Source: Faecalicatena sp. Marseille-Q4148 (GTDB lineage: Bacteria; Bacillota; Clostridia; Lachnospirales; Lachnospiraceae). Taken from it: DNA of 64,000 nucleotides. The translations under genes were made by a program, and so were the position numbers. Positions 15,997 through 25,507 of the stretch are shown here, piece by piece; within the stretch, counting starts at the first letter, position 1, and each line of letters starts with the position of its first letter. The notes beneath the pieces were generated by a model that saw only the letters and a list, made by a program, of their open reading frames with translations, searched no databases and was not told where the DNA came from. The stretch covers positions 62,001-126,000 of the forward strand of contig CP073692.1 in NCBI GenBank assembly GCA_018228665.1, given 5' to 3'.

Positions 15997-17274
15997 ATGG
16001 GAATGACGATGACGCAGAAGATTCTTGCTGCCCACGCAGGACTTCCATCCGTGGAGGCAGGTCAGTTAATAGAAGCAAAATTAGATGTGGTAATGGCCAA
16101 TGATATTACCGGACCTATGGCTGTTCCGGTATTTTATCAGATGGCAGAGAAAGTGTTTGATCCGGAGAAAGTAGTGCTTGTGCCGGATCATTTTACACCG
16201 AATAAAGATATTAAATCAGCGGAAAACTCAAAGTCTATCCGGGAGTTTGCAAAGAAGCAGGGACTGAAATGGTACTTTGAGATCGGACGTATGGGAATTG
16301 AACATGCAATCCTTCCGGAAGCAGGAATCACTGTGGCAGGAGAGTGCATTATCGGAGCTGATTCACACACTTGTACATACGGGGCGCTGGGAGCATTTTC
16401 CACAGGAGTAGGAACGACAGACATTGCTACAGGAATGGCGACAGGTGAACTTTGGTTCAAGGTGCCGGGGGCGATTCAATTTGTGCTGACAGGGAAACCA
16501 TCGCCGTATGTGAGCGGCAAAGATATTATCCTCCATATTATCGGGAAGATCGGTGTAGATGGAGCGCTCTATAAATCAATGGAATTTGTAGGGGACGGCA
16601 TTTCAGAATTGTCTATGGATGATCGTTTCACAATGGCAAATATGGCAATTGAAGCAGGAGCAAAAAACGGAATCTTTCTTGTGGATGAAAAAGCCGAGAA
16701 CTACATGAAAGAACACTCTGAGAAGACATACAAGATTTATACGCCGGATGAAGATGCTGTGTATGATGAAGTGGTTGAGATCAATCTTGGTGATGTACGG
16801 CCAACAGTAGCATTTCCGCATTTGCCGGGGAATGCCAAGACGATTGATGAGATTGAGGCAATGGAACCGATTAAGATTGATCAGGTTGTGATTGGTTCCT
16901 GCACAAATGGACGTATGGAAGATATGAGACGGGCAGCTGCCGTTTTAAAAGGTCATACAGTACATCCGGATGTGCGTGTCATTGTGCTTCCGGCAACGCA
17001 AAAGATCTATAAACAATGTATCAAAGAAGGCATTGTAGATATTTTTATTGATGCCGGATGTGCATTCTCTACACCGAGCTGCGGACCATGTATGGGAGGA
17101 CATATGGGAGTGCTTGCAGCAGGAGAAAAATGTGTTTCTACGACAAATCGTAATTTTGTAGGTCGAATGGGGCATGTAGATTCACTGATTTATCTGGCGT
17201 CACCGGAAGTGGCGGCAGCCAGTGCAATTGCCGGTTATATAGCAAATCCTGAGAAAGTAGGTGACAGATCATGA
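15997..17274 (+). CDS. leuC: 3-isopropylmalate dehydratase large subunit (LeuC type)
   Basis: 425-residue aconitase-superfamily subunit of the short, archaeal-like LeuC/homoaconitase type. It isomerises a hydroxy-dicarboxylate (isopropylmalate, or a related acid such as citramalate) through a [4Fe-4S] cluster. Cluster cysteines are seen in VIGSCTNGR and in [15 protein letters not shown]. The active-site stretch [15 protein letters not shown] is intact. ATG 15997 follows AAGGGAGG. It overlaps leuD by four bases (ATGA). No leuA or leuB is in the window, so leucine synthesis is likely but not proven. Confidence 0.85.
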   Translation: MGMTMTQKILAAHAGLPSVEAGQLIEAKLDVVMANDITGPMAVPVFYQMAEKVFDPEKVVLVPDHFTPNKDIKSAENSKSIREFAKKQGLKWYFEIGRMGIEHAILPEAGITVAGECIIGADSHTCTYGALGAFSTGVGTTDIATGMATGELWFKVPGAIQFVLTGKPSPYVSGKDIILHIIGKIGVDGALYKSMEFVGDGISELSMDDRFTMANMAIEAGAKNGIFLVDEKAENYMKEHSEKTYKIYTPDEDAVYDEVVEINLGDVRPTVAFPHLPGNAKTIDEIEAMEPIKIDQVVIGSCTNGRMEDMRRAAAVLKGHTVHPDVRVIVLPATQKIYKQCIKEGIVDIFIDAGCAFSTPSCGPCMGGHMGVLAAGEKCVSTTNRNFVGRMGHVDSLIYLASPEVAAASAIAGYIANPEKVGDRS

Positions 17275-17759
17275 GAGCGTGCGGACATGTATTTAAATAT
17301 GGAGATAATGTAGATACGGATGTTATTATTCCGGCAAGATATCTGAATTCTTTCGATGCGAAGGAACTCGCAAGTCATGCGATGGCAGATATTGATCCGG
17401 AATTTGTAAATAAGGTGCAGGAGGGAGACCTCATTGTTGCGAATAAAAACTTCGGATGTGGTTCTTCCAGGGAACACGCACCGCTCTGTCTGAAAACTGC
17501 CGGCGTAAGCTGTGTCATTGCAGAGACTTTCGCCAGAATTTTCTACCGCAATGCAATTAATATCGGACTTCCGATCATTGAATGTCCGGAGGCAGCGAAA
17601 GGTATCGAAGCAGGCGATGAAGTAGAAGTTGACTTTGACAGTGGTAAAATTTATAACCACACAAAAGGAACCGAATTTCAGGGGCAGGCATTCCCGGAAT
17701 TTATGCAAAAGATCATAAAGGCCGGAGGGCTTGTTAATTATACGAATATGAGACGATAA
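17271..17759 (+). CDS. leuD: 3-isopropylmalate dehydratase small subunit (LeuD type)
   Basis: 162-residue swivelling domain of the LeuCD heterodimer. [15 protein letters not shown] near the N-terminus and [12 protein letters not shown] at about 60-72 are the family signatures. The length fits the short LeuD class. The ATG overlaps the leuC stop, so the two are translationally coupled. The segment coding [10 protein letters not shown] (17629-17657) is echoed in the promoter of the next gene. Confidence 0.87.
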   Translation: MRACGHVFKYGDNVDTDVIIPARYLNSFDAKELASHAMADIDPEFVNKVQEGDLIVANKNFGCGSSREHAPLCLKTAGVSCVIAETFARIFYRNAINIGLPIIECPEAAKGIEAGDEVEVDFDSGKIYNHTKGTEFQGQAFPEFMQKIIKAGGLVNYTNMRR

Positions 17760-17805
17760 GAGAGTGTTTGATACTTCCCACAGGCTGGTGGAATGAATTT
17801 TCGCA

Positions 17806-17881
17806 GACTGCAGACGTAGTTGACTTTGACAGGAAGAAAATTTATAATCTACAGAAGAACAGAAAGACTTATAGTTACTGA
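17806..17881 (+). promoter_or_regulatory. leuD-like sequence fragment serving as promoter of the XRE regulator
   Basis: TTGACT (17820-17825), 17 bp, TATAAT (17843-17848) is a near-consensus promoter. The 29 bases 17820-17848 match leuD bases 17629-17657 at 24 of 29 positions without a gap. In the frame from 17816 the fragment still reads VVDFDRKKIYN before a stop at 17879. It looks like a partial duplication of leuD turned into a promoter. Confidence 0.5.
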
Positions 17882-17908
17882 AAATTTGCTGTCGAGGGGA
17901 GCGTTACT

Positions 17909-19759
17909 GTGGAAGAGGGAAGAAAAGGCATCGGAGCATTATTAGAACGGCTGAGGACAGAGCAGGGCTGTACGATGGAGCAATTAGGGAGAGGTATCTG
18001 TACACCTTCACAAATTGAAAAAATAGAGAAAGATGAACAGTCGGTGGATTCTTTTTTGATCGACCGGCTATTTGGCAGGCTTGGAAAATCGACAGAGAGG
18101 CTGGAATATGTATTACCGATCGAGGCATACGAATTGTATGAACTTCGTTATCTCATACAGACAAATATTTGCAGACAACAACTGGGAGAAGCAGAAGAAC
18201 TTTTAAAAGCTTATGAAAAAAGAAAATCAGCGAATCGCCCGCTTCATCGTCAGTTTATTGCGCAGGAGCGGGCGCAGATTGGCTGGCTGACCGGACAGAA
18301 AAAAGAAGAGATCCTTGCATTGCTCAGTCAGGCAATGAGTGAGACAATGCAAACAGTAATGGGAAGTGCTTTTGAAGAAGCGCTTTCGCACGGATGGATC
18401 GACAGTAAAATAAAGCTTAGTGCGGAAGAATTAAAGCTTATTTTATTTCGGTGGGAAATATCCAGAGCATCCGTTTATGAAAGACGGGCGGAAGAGATAT
18501 GGGCTGTCCTTTCTTATTTGAAAAGGAAGGAAATGGATGATTCAGAATTTGTGAAAGTATTTCCTTATGTAGTGTTGCTGCTTGGAAAGAGCGGGTGTCT
18601 GGAAGAACAAAAGGATGCATTGGAGAAAGAAACGAAGAGAGCGCTCTCGATTTTAAGAGACGAGGGGAAAATTGCATACATGCCGGAAATCCTTGAGCAA
18701 TACAGTAAGCTTTTGGAAAAACGGGGAGCGGACAGAGCATTTCTTTGTATGCTCAGGCAGGAGAGGAAAAGTCTTTTGGAAGTATGTGAATTTTATGGAA
18801 TTCATCTGGAGAAAATAAGTTTATTTGAACATATTTTGCGAAGATTTCAATTAGATTATGAACTGATTCAAAAGACGAGACAGGAGAGAGGAATTTCACA
18901 GGAAAAGTTAAGTGACGGAATCTGTGAGTTGCCGACGATTTCCAGAATTGAAAGAGGTCACAGGAGTCCGCGTGATAAGAATTTATGCCGGATTTTGGAA
19001 CGTCTTCAGAAAGACAGAAGGCGTATGGATACGATCATTGAAACGGATTCTTATGAAGTGATTCGGCTGAAGAAAAAATATAATCGGATGTTATTTCGTG
19101 CACGTACGCAAGAGGCAATAGAAGTATTACAGGAGCTGGAGCGGTATCTGAATCCGAAGCATTTAAGAAATCAGCAATTTCTTAAGGCTGAATGGGCTAA
19201 AGTAAACTATGCAGCTAAGAAATGGGATGCAGACAAGTGTTTAAAAGAGCTGGAAAGTGCCTTGAGAATGACAATGGATACCGATAGCGGGCGAATAAGA
19301 AAACATGTGATATCTGTGGAAGAAAACAGTATTTTGAATGAGATGGTATTGATTTATAATGAACAGAATCATGTAGAAAAAGCAAAGGAAATTTTGCGGT
19401 TAGAATTACAGTGCTTTAATGATAGCAAAGTATGTTCAGTATTTCAAATTATGGAGAAAGGATTAGTACAAAGTAATCTGGCAACTGTATATGAAGAAAA
19501 TGGTATTACGAAAGAAGCTATCGATCTGAGTCGGAAAAACAATCAAATGAATCTTGAAGCTGGAAAAGGGAATACACTTGGACGATCATTGATTACAATC
19601 GCTGGGGCGTTAGAGCAACAGCAGGATGATTCCTGCGTTGCATATTTTCAGTGGGGAATGGATCTGTTGAAATTATATAAAATAGACTGGAGATACGAAA
19701 TTATGGTGGAGTATGTGAATCGATCAGAGTTTCAGCATCGTGATAAATTAATCATGTGA
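17909..19759 (+). CDS. XRE-family regulator with tandemly duplicated HTH-TPR modules
   Basis: 616-residue protein. An XRE helix-turn-helix lies at about residues 8-65 (LRTEQGCTMEQLGRGICTPS), followed by a helical repeat region. A second XRE domain appears at about 325-378 (TRQERGISQEKLSDGICELP), followed by another helical region. The two halves align in order, including the segment after each HTH (YELYELRYLIQTNICRQQ against YEVIRLKKKYNRMLFRAR), so the gene is an internal duplication. The fold suggests a Rgg/PlcR-like regulator that binds a peptide or other ligand. I chose GTG 17909 because GAGGGGAG lies 8 nt upstream. The ABC exporter downstream is the likely target. Confidence 0.75.
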   Translation: MEEGRKGIGALLERLRTEQGCTMEQLGRGICTPSQIEKIEKDEQSVDSFLIDRLFGRLGKSTERLEYVLPIEAYELYELRYLIQTNICRQQLGEAEELLKAYEKRKSANRPLHRQFIAQERAQIGWLTGQKKEEILALLSQAMSETMQTVMGSAFEEALSHGWIDSKIKLSAEELKLILFRWEISRASVYERRAEEIWAVLSYLKRKEMDDSEFVKVFPYVVLLLGKSGCLEEQKDALEKETKRALSILRDEGKIAYMPEILEQYSKLLEKRGADRAFLCMLRQERKSLLEVCEFYGIHLEKISLFEHILRRFQLDYELIQKTRQERGISQEKLSDGICELPTISRIERGHRSPRDKNLCRILERLQKDRRRMDTIIETDSYEVIRLKKKYNRMLFRARTQEAIEVLQELERYLNPKHLRNQQFLKAEWAKVNYAAKKWDADKCLKELESALRMTMDTDSGRIRKHVISVEENSILNEMVLIYNEQNHVEKAKEILRLELQCFNDSKVCSVFQIMEKGLVQSNLATVYEENGITKEAIDLSRKNNQMNLEAGKGNTLGRSLITIAGALEQQQDDSCVAYFQWGMDLLKLYKIDWRYEIMVEYVNRSEFQHRDKLIM

Positions 19760-19804
19760 GTTATCGCTTCCCCCACCGGTAAAAAATTATATGGAAAGTT
19801 GTCG

Positions 19805-19865
19805 AAAAAACTATGACGTTTTGAGAGAAAAATATTTTTCTTGAAACGTCATAGTTTTTTGTATA
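19805..19865 (+). terminator. Intrinsic terminator
   Basis: A perfect 17-bp stem (19805-19821 with 19844-19860, core ACTATGACGTTT) ending in TTTTTTGT. It separates the regulator from the ABC genes. Confidence 0.85.
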
Positions 19866-19898
19866 AAAAAGCGGTATTGTAAATAAGAGTAAATAATT

Positions 19899-19906
19899 GG
19901 GGGGGG
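19899..19906 (+). promoter_or_regulatory. G8 homopolymer in the ribosome binding site
   Basis: Eight consecutive G, ending ten bases before the ABC start codon. It is the only Shine-Dalgarno-like sequence for this gene, and homopolymers of this kind can change length. Confidence 0.5.
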
Positions 19907-19916
19907 ACAATCAACT

Positions 19917-21479
19917 ATGAAAACTTATATTCGTAAAATATCTCCTTATCTGTTTCTGCGGCTTGGGATGAGCGGAGTGTATTCAGTGATTACCGCGGCG
20001 ATTCCGTTTATTATAAAGCTATTGTTAGACGGAAATTATTTGAATCCGAAAGGAATCGCCACGCTTGCGGGAGCTTATCTCGGGATTGTAATTTTAGGTG
20101 CATTTTGTCAGTATGTTTCTCAAAGAGCAGCGTGGAAGGCGGACCGGAATTTTTATATTTTGATGCGCCGGGATGTGTTTTCCGGAATGATGCGGATGGA
20201 TTTTTGCCAGTTTCATCAAAAGGCGATTTCTTCATATGTATCGATGCTGAATAATGATATTGCGGAGATGCAGAAAGCGTTGGAGAATATTCTGATGATG
20301 GCAGAGTCATCTTTGCACATTATTGCGTATGGGGTATTTCTGGCAATTTTAGATTGGCGTATTTTGCTTGTGATTTTATTTTTTTCAAGTATGGCAATTC
20401 TAATTCCAAAAGTAACAGGGGGAGAATTGTCTGAACGTAAGAAGAGAAATCTGGATAAGCGCGGAGAGTATCTGGCACGGGCGCAGGATATTCTGAGTGC
20501 ATTTACGAATATGAATGAGAAGACTCGTCCATATATTCAAAAGCATTATGACAAAAAATTGATAGAAGCAGAGGACAGCATGGAATATTATGGGAAATAT
20601 CGTGCGTTTTCGGTTGTCTTACATGGAACAGCGATGTATTTGATTGGAATTGGTACGTTTGTGATCGTAGGCAGCCTGCTTATAGCAAAGGAAATTACGT
20701 TGGGAACTGCAGCGGCAGCCCTTAGTTATGTGGATCAATTTGTTTTCCCGATTAAGGATATCCTGAATTGTATTGCAGAAGTTTTATCAGTAAAGGGTGT
20801 CTGGAAAAAATTAGATGAAATCATTTCTCAGAGTGGAAGTGAAAAAGAACATATAAAAGATTTTCGAAAAGAAATTAAGATATCAAAACTTGCCGTGCGC
20901 AATAAAGAATTTTGTATGGAGGATGTGACGGTTACATTTGAAAAAAATCGAAAATATGTGATTACAGGAGGGAACGGATCCGGAAAATCAACGCTGTTAA
21001 AGGCGGTGAGAGGATATTTGCCTTATGAGAGCGGAAGCATTCAGATTGATGGACAAGAGTTGAGAAAGTATGATATTTCCGATATTTGTGAGATGATCGA
21101 ACAGAATCAGTCTGTATATGATGCCAGCGTGACAGATAATATCACAATGTTCGGATGTTATGATATAGAAAAATGTATGGACGTATTTGGAGAACATCCG
21201 AAGATTAAATATATTTTGCAGCAGCCAAATGCAAAGCTGTTAAGCGGCGGAGAGAAACAGATTGTGATTCTCTTAAAAGCGATTGCATCAGGGAAGAATC
21301 TTTTGATCCTGGATGAGGCGTTGTCAGCAGTGGATCGAGAATTATCTGAATATATGACAGATCGGATTTTAGAGATGAAGGACAAAACTGTGATTGCTGT
21401 TACGCATAATTGCGCAAAAGAGCATTTGGCGAAATATGATTTTCAGATAGAGTTAAAAGGAGGAAAACGAAAGGAATGA
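19917..21479 (+). CDS. ABC exporter, fused membrane and ATPase domains
   Basis: 520-residue half-transporter. The membrane domain, with about six helices, covers roughly residues 1-300. The nucleotide-binding domain follows with Walker A GGNGSGKSTLL, the signature LLSGGEKQ and Walker B LLILDEAL. The family exports peptides, lipids or drugs. The start ATG lies 10 nt after a run of eight G (19899-19906) that acts as the ribosome site. Its stop overlaps the start of the next ABC gene (ATGA), so the two were built as a heterodimer. The partner is broken, so the exporter is probably inactive unless it works alone. Confidence 0.8.
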   Translation: MKTYIRKISPYLFLRLGMSGVYSVITAAIPFIIKLLLDGNYLNPKGIATLAGAYLGIVILGAFCQYVSQRAAWKADRNFYILMRRDVFSGMMRMDFCQFHQKAISSYVSMLNNDIAEMQKALENILMMAESSLHIIAYGVFLAILDWRILLVILFFSSMAILIPKVTGGELSERKKRNLDKRGEYLARAQDILSAFTNMNEKTRPYIQKHYDKKLIEAEDSMEYYGKYRAFSVVLHGTAMYLIGIGTFVIVGSLLIAKEITLGTAAAALSYVDQFVFPIKDILNCIAEVLSVKGVWKKLDEIISQSGSEKEHIKDFRKEIKISKLAVRNKEFCMEDVTVTFEKNRKYVITGGNGSGKSTLLKAVRGYLPYESGSIQIDGQELRKYDISDICEMIEQNQSVYDASVTDNITMFGCYDIEKCMDVFGEHPKIKYILQQPNAKLLSGGEKQIVILLKAIASGKNLLILDEALSAVDRELSEYMTDRILEMKDKTVIAVTHNCAKEHLAKYDFQIELKGGKRKE

Positions 21480-23117
21480 AACGGACGTATCGTATGAGGA
21501 ATATTTTATTGAAGCATAAGCTTTGGCTTGTACTGATTATAGTTTCGGCTGGTTTTATGGCGCTTCAGGAAGTTCTGAAGGCCTATGTGATGTAGTATAC
21601 CCTGGATGCGGCGGTACATAGATCTATGCAGGAATTGAAAACAGCATTGTTTTTGGCAGTAATGGAATTGCTCTGTGTTCTTGTAGTTTATTTGATGCAT
21701 CACTATTGCAAAGAAAGATTTGTACAGAAATGCATGGTATCTTTGAAAGAACAGTGGTTTGACAGTATTCAGAAAAAAGAACTGAGTGAATATGATTCAC
21801 AAAAATCAGGAGAATGGCTTGGACATTTTACATCAGATGCAGAAATGCTTCAACAGGATTATCTTGAGAATTTTTTCGGAATGGTGGAAAGTATTATTGT
21901 AGGGATTGCATCGCTGGTAGTAATTGTGAAAATTCATTATGCGTTTCTCATTTTTATTGTTGCAACCTTCTGGATACCGGTTGCAGCCAATCAGCTTTTT
22001 GCGAAGTGTCTGGAAGCATCGAAGAAAGAGGTTTCAAAAGCCAATGGAATATTTGTGGGAAAGCCAAAGGAACTGTTGGAAGGATTTGAAGTAACGAAAT
22101 TATATCGTTTGACGAAGAAGATGCGAGGTTCATTTCAAACTGTGAATGAAAAGAGAGAAGAAACACAGTTTTGTGCACAGTATACAGATGATGCGGCAGA
22201 AATATGCAGTTTTGCAGGTTCCTTTCTGATCTGGTTTGGAAGTTATTTGCTTGGCGCCTGGTATGCGGTGCGCGGACTGATGACGACCGGAGAAATTCTA
22301 AATGCAGCTCAGCTTCTAAATAATGTAGTGAATCCTCTTTACAGTATTTCAGGTCAGTGGATGCGAATGAAAGCGGCAGATGGTGTGTATCGTGAGATTT
22401 CAGAGAAACTTGACCGTCAGAGCGCAGATGTTGAAGAAGAAAGATTAGAAAGTTTGACAGAACTTCCGAAAGAAATTTGTTTTCAGAATATTAGCCTGAA
22501 ACAGATGGAGAGAACCATTTTTGAAGATGTAAATCTGCGCATGGAATCCGGAAAGAAATACCTTGTGACGGGTGAGAGCGGAAGCGGAAAATCTTCTCTG
22601 ATAAAAATTCTGCTGAATATTTATACGGACTATACGGGCAATGTACTTCTGGCAGGGAAAAATTACCGTGAGCTTGCAAAGGACAGCTGGTATCAATATA
22701 TCTCTGTGGTAGGACAGCTTTGTTTTTCAGGATACAGTATATCGGAATATCACATTGTTTGATACATATCCGGAGGAAGAGGTGCAGCGTGTTGTAAAAC
22801 TTTGCTGCTTAGAGGAATTTGTAAAACATCACGAGGAAGGGTTGGAGTACCGGATTGAAGAAAACGGCAGGAATATTTCCGGAGGCGAGCGGCAGAGGAT
22901 TTGTCTGGCGAGGGCGTTGATCCGCAGACCGAAGATTCTGATTCTGGATGAGGCTACTTCTGCGCTGAATCAGGAGATGGCATATCAGGTAGAAGCAAAT
23001 GTGCTGTCGCTTGAAGATACAATGGTACTTGCAGTTTCCCATAGAGTTTTTGAAGATTTGAAAAATCAATATGACGCAGAAATCCATTTTGATGGAAAGA
23101 CAGCCTGTATATTGTAA
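21476..23117 (+). pseudogene. Second ABC exporter half, disrupted by a nonsense codon and a frameshift
   Basis: The gene would start at ATG 21476, overlapping the preceding stop. After 39 codons a TAG at 21593-21595 interrupts it, and the frame continues on as ABC membrane domain (YTLDAAVHRS and so on), so a CAG-to-TAG change is likely. Walker A GESGSGKSSLI is intact. A second lesion lies at the T5 run 22723-22727: removing one T restores VGQLCFQDTVYRNITLF, the Q-loop region, and joins the rest with the signature NISGGERQR and LILDEATSAL. The undamaged product would be about 546 residues. Fragments at 21626-22762 and 22755-23117 could still be translated separately. Confidence 0.85.
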
Positions 23118-23126
23118 AAAACAGAG

Positions 23127-23171
23127 ATGCCGGTAAGATTTCATGGAAGTCTTATCGGCATTATTTTATTT
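23127..23171 (+). terminator. Intrinsic terminator
   Basis: A 12-bp stem ATGCCGGTAAGA with TCTTATCGGCAT (one wobble), followed by TATTTTATTTT. Confidence 0.8.
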
Positions 23172-23201
23172 TGACATTGCGGGACAAAACATCTGCAATC
23201 A

Positions 23202-23230
23202 TTGACAGTGCTTTCTGGCGAAGATATAAT
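23202..23230 (+). promoter_or_regulatory. Consensus sigma-A promoter of udk
   Basis: TTGACA, exactly 17 bp, TATAAT: a perfect match to consensus in both boxes, 56 bp before the udk start. Confidence 0.8.
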
Positions 23231-23286
23231 GAATCTAATCAAATATAAAAGAATTATAAGAAAATACATTTACAGGCGGGAAAAAG

Positions 23287-23910
23287 ATGAAAACAATTAT
23301 TATTGGAATTGCCGGCGGAACCGGTTCAGGAAAATCTACATTTACAAATAAATTAAAAGATACCTTTCACGAAGACGTGGCGGTACTGTATCACGATAAT
23401 TATTATCGGGATCAGAGCGATATTCCGTTAGAGGAGCGGAAGAAGACGAATTATGATCATCCGGATGCAATGGAGACAGAGCTTCTTGTGGAGCATTTGC
23501 ATCAGCTGAAAGAAGGAAAGGCGATTGAATGTCCGGTCTACGATTATACGATGCACACAAGGTCGAATCAAGTGATGAAAGTGGAGCCAAAGCGAGTGAT
23601 TCTTCTGGAAGGAATTCTTGTGCTGGCAGACGAACGACTTCGGGATCTGATGGATGTGAAAGTTTATGTGGAGGCAGATGCGGATGAACGTATTTTGCGC
23701 CGGGTAATCAGAGATGTGAAAGAGCGTGGACGGGATATTGAAGGCGTGGTGGAGCAATATCTGACAACGGTAAAGCCGATGCATTATCTCTATGTGGAAC
23801 CGACAAGAACGACAGCTGATATTGTAATCAACAGCGGAATGAATCCGGTGGCATTTGAACTTGTGAGAAATATGATCCAGAAGATTCTGGATGAGAAAGA
23901 GGAAGTATAA
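23287..23910 (+). CDS. udk: Uridine kinase
   Basis: 207-residue P-loop kinase that phosphorylates uridine and cytidine in pyrimidine salvage. The P-loop GIAGGTGSGKST is at residues 8-19. YHDNYYRDQSDIP and the lid RRVIRDVKERGRDIEGV are typical. The length fits the family. It starts after AGGCGGGAAAAAG and abuts the thymidine kinase gene (TAA-ATG), forming a nucleoside-salvage pair under a consensus promoter. Confidence 0.92.
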   Translation: MKTIIIGIAGGTGSGKSTFTNKLKDTFHEDVAVLYHDNYYRDQSDIPLEERKKTNYDHPDAMETELLVEHLHQLKEGKAIECPVYDYTMHTRSNQVMKVEPKRVILLEGILVLADERLRDLMDVKVYVEADADERILRRVIRDVKERGRDIEGVVEQYLTTVKPMHYLYVEPTRTTADIVINSGMNPVAFELVRNMIQKILDEKEEV

Positions 23911-24519
23911 ATGGGAAAATTATTTTTTCGTTACGGGGCAATGGGAAGCAGTAAGACAGCAAATCTTCTCATGGCACATTATAATTTTCAGGAACGGGGA
24001 AGAAGACCGATTATTCTGAAACCGAAGATGGATTTGCGGGATGGGGAGAAGATCGTGAAGTCAAGAATCGGTTTACAGGCGTCCTGTACCTTGATCGAAG
24101 AGTTTGAGATGAAGGAAGGGGCGTATGATGCAATCCTTGTAGATGAGGCGAATTTTCTGACAGAAGCTCAGGTAGACTGGCTTGCAGAGATCTGTGATAC
24201 CTATGATATTCCGGTGCTTTGCTACGGACTGAAAACGGATTTTCAGGGAAGACTATTCGAAGGTTCCAAGCGTCTTTTGGAATTGGCAGATGCAATCGAG
24301 GAGATTCCGACGATCTGCTGGTGTGGAAAGAAAGCGCGTTTTAATGCGCGAATTCGGGACGGCAGGATTGTAAGAGACGGCGAACAGATTATGCTTGGCG
24401 CCAATGATATGTATGTGCCGCTTTGCAGGAAGCATTTTATGAGTGGAGAAGTAAAGACTTATGAAAAGGTTTCGGCAGATCTGCCGGGGATTATGCCGGA
24501 ACTTACGGAGGAGATATAG
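23911..24519 (+). CDS. tdk: Thymidine kinase
   Basis: 202-residue type II thymidine kinase. The P-loop GAMGSSKTANLL lies near the N-terminus, the catalytic Asp-Glu is in ILVDEANFL, and the thumb zinc site includes CWCGKKARFNARI and a later C-x-x-H (CRKH). It phosphorylates deoxythymidine to dTMP. Its start codon directly follows the udk stop. The MoxR gene begins 30 bp later and may be read on the same transcript. Confidence 0.92.
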   Translation: MGKLFFRYGAMGSSKTANLLMAHYNFQERGRRPIILKPKMDLRDGEKIVKSRIGLQASCTLIEEFEMKEGAYDAILVDEANFLTEAQVDWLAEICDTYDIPVLCYGLKTDFQGRLFEGSKRLLELADAIEEIPTICWCGKKARFNARIRDGRIVRDGEQIMLGANDMYVPLCRKHFMSGEVKTYEKVSADLPGIMPELTEEI

Positions 24520-24549
24520 CCGGAACGGACAGATAGAGGAGGGGAGCAT

Positions 24550-25503
24550 ATGAGCCGTGGAATTGAATGTGCAGCAGCGATCATTGGAGAAGTGAAAAAG
24601 GCAGTGATCGGGAAGGATGAATGTATTATTAAGGCAATGGCTGCTATTTTGGCAGGCGGACATATTCTGATTGAAGATATTCCGGGAGTTGGAAAGACAA
24701 CGCTGGCGCTGGCTTTTGCCAAAAGTATGGGGATGACGCAGAAGAGGGTACAGTTTACACCGGATGTTCTGCCGGCAGATCTTACGGGATTTTCTATGTA
24801 TGATCCGCAGCAAAAGGAGTTTCGTTATCAGCCGGGAGCAGTGCTCTGTAACTTATTTCTTGCAGATGAAATTAATCGGACGTCTCCCAAAACACAGTCA
24901 GCGCTTCTGGAAGTAATGGAAGAAGGAACAGTTACGGTCGATGGAAAGACACGGGAAGTTCCGAAACCATTCCTTGTGATCGCAACGCAGAACCAGATTG
25001 GATCAGCAGGAACACAGCCGCTGCCGGAGTCACAGCTGGATCGTTTTATGATTTCTATGACAATGGGGTATCCGGATATTGCAGATGAGATTGAGATGAT
25101 CAAAGGGGCTGGAGCAAGAAACCGATTGGATGAGATCCATGCGGTGATCCGAAGAGAAGAACTTCTGGGAATGCAGGAAGAAGTAGAAGAAGTATTTATT
25201 CACGACAGAGTATATGAGTATATTGCAAGACTTGTAAAGGCGACAAGAGAGGAGCCGCTGTTAAAGCTTGGAATTAGTCCACGCGGAACGATTGCGCTTG
25301 TGAAGATGTCTAAAGCCCTTGCCTATCTGCATGGAAGAGAATATTGCATTCCGGCGGATGTGAAGAATGTGTTTCCGGCAGTGGCAGTTCATCGCCTGGT
25401 ATTATCGCAGCGGGCAAAAGCGGAACAGATGACAGTAGAAGCGATGTTGGAGCAGATTTTGGAAATGGTACCGCAGCCGAAAATGGAGCGGAGAAAAGGA
25501 TAA
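24550..25503 (+). CDS. MoxR-family AAA+ ATPase
   Basis: 317-residue AAA+ ATPase of the MoxR branch. Walker A GVGKTTLALA, Walker B FLADEINRT and the sensor ATQNQIG are visible. MoxR proteins act as chaperones that insert cofactors or assemble complexes, usually with DUF58 and transglutaminase partners, exactly the two genes that follow here at 4 and 1 bp. RBS GAGGAGGGGAG precedes ATG 24550. The complex's target is not known from sequence. Confidence 0.87.
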   Translation: MSRGIECAAAIIGEVKKAVIGKDECIIKAMAAILAGGHILIEDIPGVGKTTLALAFAKSMGMTQKRVQFTPDVLPADLTGFSMYDPQQKEFRYQPGAVLCNLFLADEINRTSPKTQSALLEVMEEGTVTVDGKTREVPKPFLVIATQNQIGSAGTQPLPESQLDRFMISMTMGYPDIADEIEMIKGAGARNRLDEIHAVIRREELLGMQEEVEEVFIHDRVYEYIARLVKATREEPLLKLGISPRGTIALVKMSKALAYLHGREYCIPADVKNVFPAVAVHRLVLSQRAKAEQMTVEAMLEQILEMVPQPKMERRKG

Positions 25504-25507
25504 TCAG

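Noticed and set aside
17271..17759. Part of a leucine operon
   Set aside because: leuA and leuB are not next to leuCD here, so only the dehydratase family is assigned.
21593..21595. Amber codon read as pyrrolysine or suppressed
   Set aside because: No pyrrolysine genes are seen, the position is in a membrane helix and the same gene carries a second lesion.
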